Source: Clostridia bacterium
GTDB taxonomy: Bacteria; Bacillota; Clostridia; Oscillospirales; Acutalibacteraceae
Length of the DNA: 7,864 bases
NCBI GenBank assembly: GCA_900754145.1
Contig: CAAEBW010000338.1
Span: 1 to 7,864, forward strand
Reading direction: 5' to 3'
Positions 5,157 to 7,864 of the stretch are shown here, in pieces. Below the pieces are notes generated by a model. It was not told the DNA's origin. It was given only the letters and a program-made list of their open reading frames with translations, and made no database searches. Made by a program: the position numbers and the translations under genes. Numbering within the stretch: the first letter of the stretch is position 1; each line of letters starts with the position of its first letter.

Positions 5157-7289
5157 TTATTTCACTGTTTTAAAAACCTTGTGCAGCAAACGAACAAACC
5201 GTTTTGTCAGTCTTTCTTTTTCTACAATGGCTGTTACTGGTATGTGCGGTGACTGTTCCATAAAATATGCTTGAGAATCAAAGGGAGCGGCGCTGTGTTT
5301 ACGGCTGTAGGAACCGTCGGAAAGCATAAGGCTTGCCTTTGACGAGTCATTAAGCTGGGAATTAAGCATCCACTTGAGGTGTTCACGAAGATGTGGATCA
5401 TATACCGGGCAGGCGATTTCAACACGGCGGTTTAGGTTACGGGTCATCAAATCAGCCGATGAAATATAAACCGACGCGTCGCTTCCGCGGCCGAACAGAT
5501 AGACGCGGGCATGCTCAAGATAGCGACCGACTATGCTTGAAATGTGAATGTTATCGGTATATCCGGGAATACCCGGCAAAATACAACAAATGCCTCGGAT
5601 AATGAGCTGTATCTCTACCCCTGCCTGTGACGCCTCACTCAGCTTGTCAATAATATCCCGCTCGGTAACGGAATTTGCTTTTATACATATATAACCGTCG
5701 CTGCCCAACCGTATTTGCTCATCAATCTTCTCGCAAAGCATATTTTTTATGCCGAAGGGCGAAACGCAAAGCTGTCGGTACTTACCCTCTAAATTATTGG
5801 TAAGCATATTTCGGAAAAACGCGGTAGCGTCTTCTCCGATAGCAGTATCGGCAGTCATAAGGCTAAGGTCGGTATACATAGCGTTGGTTTTTTCGTTGTA
5901 GTTGCCTGTGCCGATTTGGGTTATGTAAGAGGTTTTCCCGCGGCTGCGCAGGGTAATGAGACATATTTTACTGTGGCATTTAAAACCCTCCATGCCGTAA
6001 ATAACCTGACAACCGGACTCCTCCAGCATTTTTGCCCACTCGAGATTGTGCGCTTCATCAAAACGGGCACGAAGCTCCATCAGCGCCAGAACCTCCTTGC
6101 CCTTTTCAGCCGCGCGGCAAAGCGCCTTTGCTATTTTTGATGAAGACGCCAAGCGGTAAATCGTAATTTTTATGGACAGAACATTCGGGTCATCTACCGC
6201 CTCATTTAAAAGCCGCAAAAACGGCTCCACCGAATCATAGGGATAGAAAAGCAGCTTATCCTTCTGCTGTATCTGCTCAATCATCCGCCGTTCACGGCTG
6301 ATATCCTCCGGCAACCGCCCGCTATACGGCTTGTAAAGAAGCTCTGCCGCCGTTTCCTTCGGCAGCTCCCCCGTCAAGCGGAAGACATATCCCATATTAA
6401 TCGGGCATCCGTCAACGCAAATCTGATAGTCTTCAACCTTTACAAGCTTTGCAAGACGGGTGCGAAACGCCTCGGAAATCCCGGTGCTAAGCTCCAGCCT
6501 GACGACCGCCAAATGGTCTCGCTTTTTTAGAAGCTTTTTTACCTGACGGCGGAAATCTTCCTCGTTGTCCTCAAACTTTTCGTCATCAAAGCTGAGATCG
6601 GCATTGCGCGTGACGCACAGTACACAGCATTCCTTAACCGAATAAGAACCGAAAAGCGTCGGCAGCCAGCGCAGTAAAATATTTTCGGTGCGTACAAATC
6701 GCTTCCCGTCGGGTAAAAGAATATACGGCGGAAGTGATTCGGGTACGGGAACAAATCCTATCGCCTGCTTGCCCTTCTTGTCCTCCAACAGCGCCGAGAC
6801 ATAGAGGTGCTTGTTGATAAGATGGGGGACGGGATGATGGGCGCCTATTAAAATAGGGGAGAGAATCGGCAGCATTTCCGTTTTAAAGAAACGGGCGGCT
6901 GATTTCAGCTCCTCCGTACTAAGAAGCTCTACGGGTACATCTTCAATACCGCTTTTTTGCAGTTCGTCCATTACAGCGGAATAAATCTGCTTTTTCATAG
7001 CAATAAGCCCGGGTACGGTGCGGTAGATTCGCTGCAGCTGCTCCGACGCCGTCCAGCCGGTTTTGTTGTCTGTCTCGTCCGGAGACATATGGGCAATGTC
7101 AAAGAGACTTCCCACACGTACCATAAAGAACTCATCCAGATTACTTAAGAAAATGGAAACAAACTTCAGACGCTCCAGCGCGGGAATGCCGGTGTCCGCC
7201 GCTTCTTCAAGTACACGCTGGTTAAAGCGCAGCCAGCTTAGTTCTCTGTTTTGGGTGTAACTATACTGTCTGTCAGTATTTTTTGACAT
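5157..7289 (-). CDS. ppk1: Polyphosphate kinase, PPK1 family
   Basis: This 710-residue enzyme makes inorganic polyphosphate reversibly from the gamma-phosphate of ATP, a store and stress polymer at the membrane and cytoplasm. Length and motifs match PPK1: the N-terminal ELSWLRFNQRVLEEA (16-30), FVSIFLSNLDEFFMVRVG (43-60), and the PLD-like catalytic domains with KITIYRLASSSKIAKAL (374-390) and LRARFDEAHNLEW (406-418). The autophosphorylated histidine should be H439 in GFKCHSK, and the second catalytic histidine H593 in YLEHARVY, by analogy with E. coli H435 and H592. Arg379 and Arg409 are candidates for phosphate or metal contacts. Its ATG (7287-7289) has GAGAGGG 6 bases upstream. The start lies inside the ppx-like gene, with a 52-base overlap of the two frames, so the two genes are probably translated from one message. 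The gene ends at a TAA beside a transposon remnant, and no terminator is visible behind it. Confidence 0.96.
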   Translation of the reverse strand: MSKNTDRQYSYTQNRELSWLRFNQRVLEEAADTGIPALERLKFVSIFLSNLDEFFMVRVGSLFDIAHMSPDETDNKTGWTASEQLQRIYRTVPGLIAMKKQIYSAVMDELQKSGIEDVPVELLSTEELKSAARFFKTEMLPILSPILIGAHHPVPHLINKHLYVSALLEDKKGKQAIGFVPVPESLPPYILLPDGKRFVRTENILLRWLPTLFGSYSVKECCVLCVTRNADLSFDDEKFEDNEEDFRRQVKKLLKKRDHLAVVRLELSTGISEAFRTRLAKLVKVEDYQICVDGCPINMGYVFRLTGELPKETAAELLYKPYSGRLPEDISRERRMIEQIQQKDKLLFYPYDSVEPFLRLLNEAVDDPNVLSIKITIYRLASSSKIAKALCRAAEKGKEVLALMELRARFDEAHNLEWAKMLEESGCQVIYGMEGFKCHSKICLITLRSRGKTSYITQIGTGNYNEKTNAMYTDLSLMTADTAIGEDATAFFRNMLTNNLEGKYRQLCVSPFGIKNMLCEKIDEQIRLGSDGYICIKANSVTERDIIDKLSEASQAGVEIQLIIRGICCILPGIPGYTDNIHISSIVGRYLEHARVYLFGRGSDASVYISSADLMTRNLNRRVEIACPVYDPHLREHLKWMLNSQLNDSSKASLMLSDGSYSRKHSAAPFDSQAYFMEQSPHIPVTAIVEKERLTKRFVRLLHKVFKTVK

Positions 7290-7864
7290 AAATAACCCTC
7301 TCTTACACCGTATTTGCTGACAATAAGCTCGTTAGCATTAAAATGCGTAAAAATATGCCGCAGGATCATCAGACCCGGAACAATAGTATGAATTCTGTCT
7401 GCCTCTGTTCGCAGTATAAGGTCAACAGCATGTCGGTCTCCTTTACAAAGCAGGTCGCTAAGCTGTTCTAACTGCGGTGCGGTAATACTGCGGCAGCTTT
7501 CGGGAAGTTTAAAATATTTTACGGCGAGCTTTAAAACAGCGCGCGCCGTACCGCCTACGCAAATTAAAGGCGAATGCTTTTCCTGCGGCAAAATTTTCTT
7601 GTCATCAATATCCGCTTTCAGTACGGCTTTGATTCGTTTTAGTGAGCCGTCGCCGGGTAATATGTTCTTTACGCATCGGCGGTAAAGACTCAAGGAGCCG
7701 ACGCCGAAGCTGACAGAGCTTTGCGCTTCGCCGTTTTCAAAGATTACAACCTCGGTACTGGCGCCGCCCACATCGACAAAAGCACCGTCGGAAATATGCA
7801 ACTCTCTAATGGCTCCGGCATAACCGAGCCGCGCCTCTTCTTCTCCGCTTATTACCTCAACGGA
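7238..7864 (-). CDS. ppx: Ppx/GppA-family exopolyphosphatase (5' end outside window)
   Basis: The frame stays open to the window edge, showing 208 C-terminal residues and ending at the TAA complementary to 7238-7240. An apparent TTG start near 7801 is internal: the upstream codons read VEVISGEEEARLGYAGAI, a conserved Ppx/GppA block. The next block, FVDVGGASTEVVIF, is the phosphate-binding loop of the actin-like ATPase fold, where many members have GGGST. Also visible are VSFGVGSLSLYRRC, a VGGTARAVLKLA loop and the terminal LIVSKYGVREGYLC. The protein ends soon after this block, so it lacks the extra C-terminal domain of the longer E. coli Ppx and matches the short Firmicute form of about 300 residues. 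It would remove terminal phosphate from polyphosphate, or pppGpp if it acts as GppA. Being upstream of and overlapping ppk1 favours polyphosphate turnover. Confidence 0.92.
   Translation of the reverse strand, partial: SVEVISGEEEARLGYAGAIRELHISDGAFVDVGGASTEVVIFENGEAQSSVSFGVGSLSLYRRCVKNILPGDGSLKRIKAVLKADIDDKKILPQEKHSPLICVGGTARAVLKLAVKYFKLPESCRSITAPQLEQLSDLLCKGDRHAVDLILRTEADRIHTIVPGLMILRHIFTHFNANELIVSKYGVREGYLCQKILTDSIVTPKTEN
7296..7302 (-). promoter_or_regulatory. Ribosome binding site of ppk1 inside the ppx coding region
   Basis: On the minus strand GAGAGGG lies 6 bases before the ppk1 ATG. It is embedded in the ppx-like reading frame, so ppk1 has its own initiation signal despite the 52-base overlap. 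Confidence 0.65.

Noticed and set aside
7799..7801. TTG near 7801 as the start of the exopolyphosphatase
   Set aside because: The frame continues to the window edge with conserved family sequence (ISGEEEARLGYAG), so the codon is internal.

Overview
The window looks like a chromosomal segment of an anaerobic, gut-type Firmicute (Clostridia, probably the Oscillospiraceae/Ruminococcaceae side). The indications are a monomeric group B-type [FeFe] hydrogenase paired with a SpoIIE-like phosphatase, a BlaI/M56-peptidase regulatory pair, a remnant resembling the clostridial transposon gene tnpV, strong AGGAGG-type ribosome binding sites, and a ppx-ppk pair with a short-type exopolyphosphatase. The assignment is inferred from gene content; no rRNA or other taxonomic marker is present.

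Left block (1-1804, + strand): the C-terminal end of a SpoIIE/PP2C-type phosphatase, cut by the window edge, is followed after 27 bases by a 472-residue [FeFe] hydrogenase with a GTG start. The two are almost certainly one operon. A strong hairpin terminator (1860-1908) closes the block.

Middle block (about 1909-5156, + strand): a self-contained regulatory cassette. A consensus-like promoter carries two BlaI-type operator boxes arranged as a perfect 17-bp inverted repeat. It drives a 120-residue BlaI/MecI-family repressor, a 643-residue BlaR1/MecR1-like M56 membrane metallopeptidase and a 188-residue polytopic membrane protein, all tightly packed or overlapping. The receptor has the four membrane segments and zinc-peptidase motif of BlaR1. 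In place of the penicillin-binding sensor it has an outer domain of about 330 residues with no recognisable SxxK/KTG motifs, and no beta-lactamase gene is nearby. The inducer is therefore probably something other than a beta-lactam. The block ends in a short tnpV-like fragment (5085-5150) that stops next to the 3' end of ppk, suggesting that this cassette or its boundary arrived or was trimmed by mobile-element activity.

Right block (5157-7864, - strand): ppk1 (polyphosphate kinase) preceded by a ppx/gppA-type exopolyphosphatase that runs off the window. The two reading frames overlap by 52 bases, so synthesis and degradation of polyphosphate are encoded in one transcript. This block converges on the middle block, and no terminator for ppk is visible.

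No tRNA, rRNA, CRISPR array, riboswitch or complete mobile element was found.
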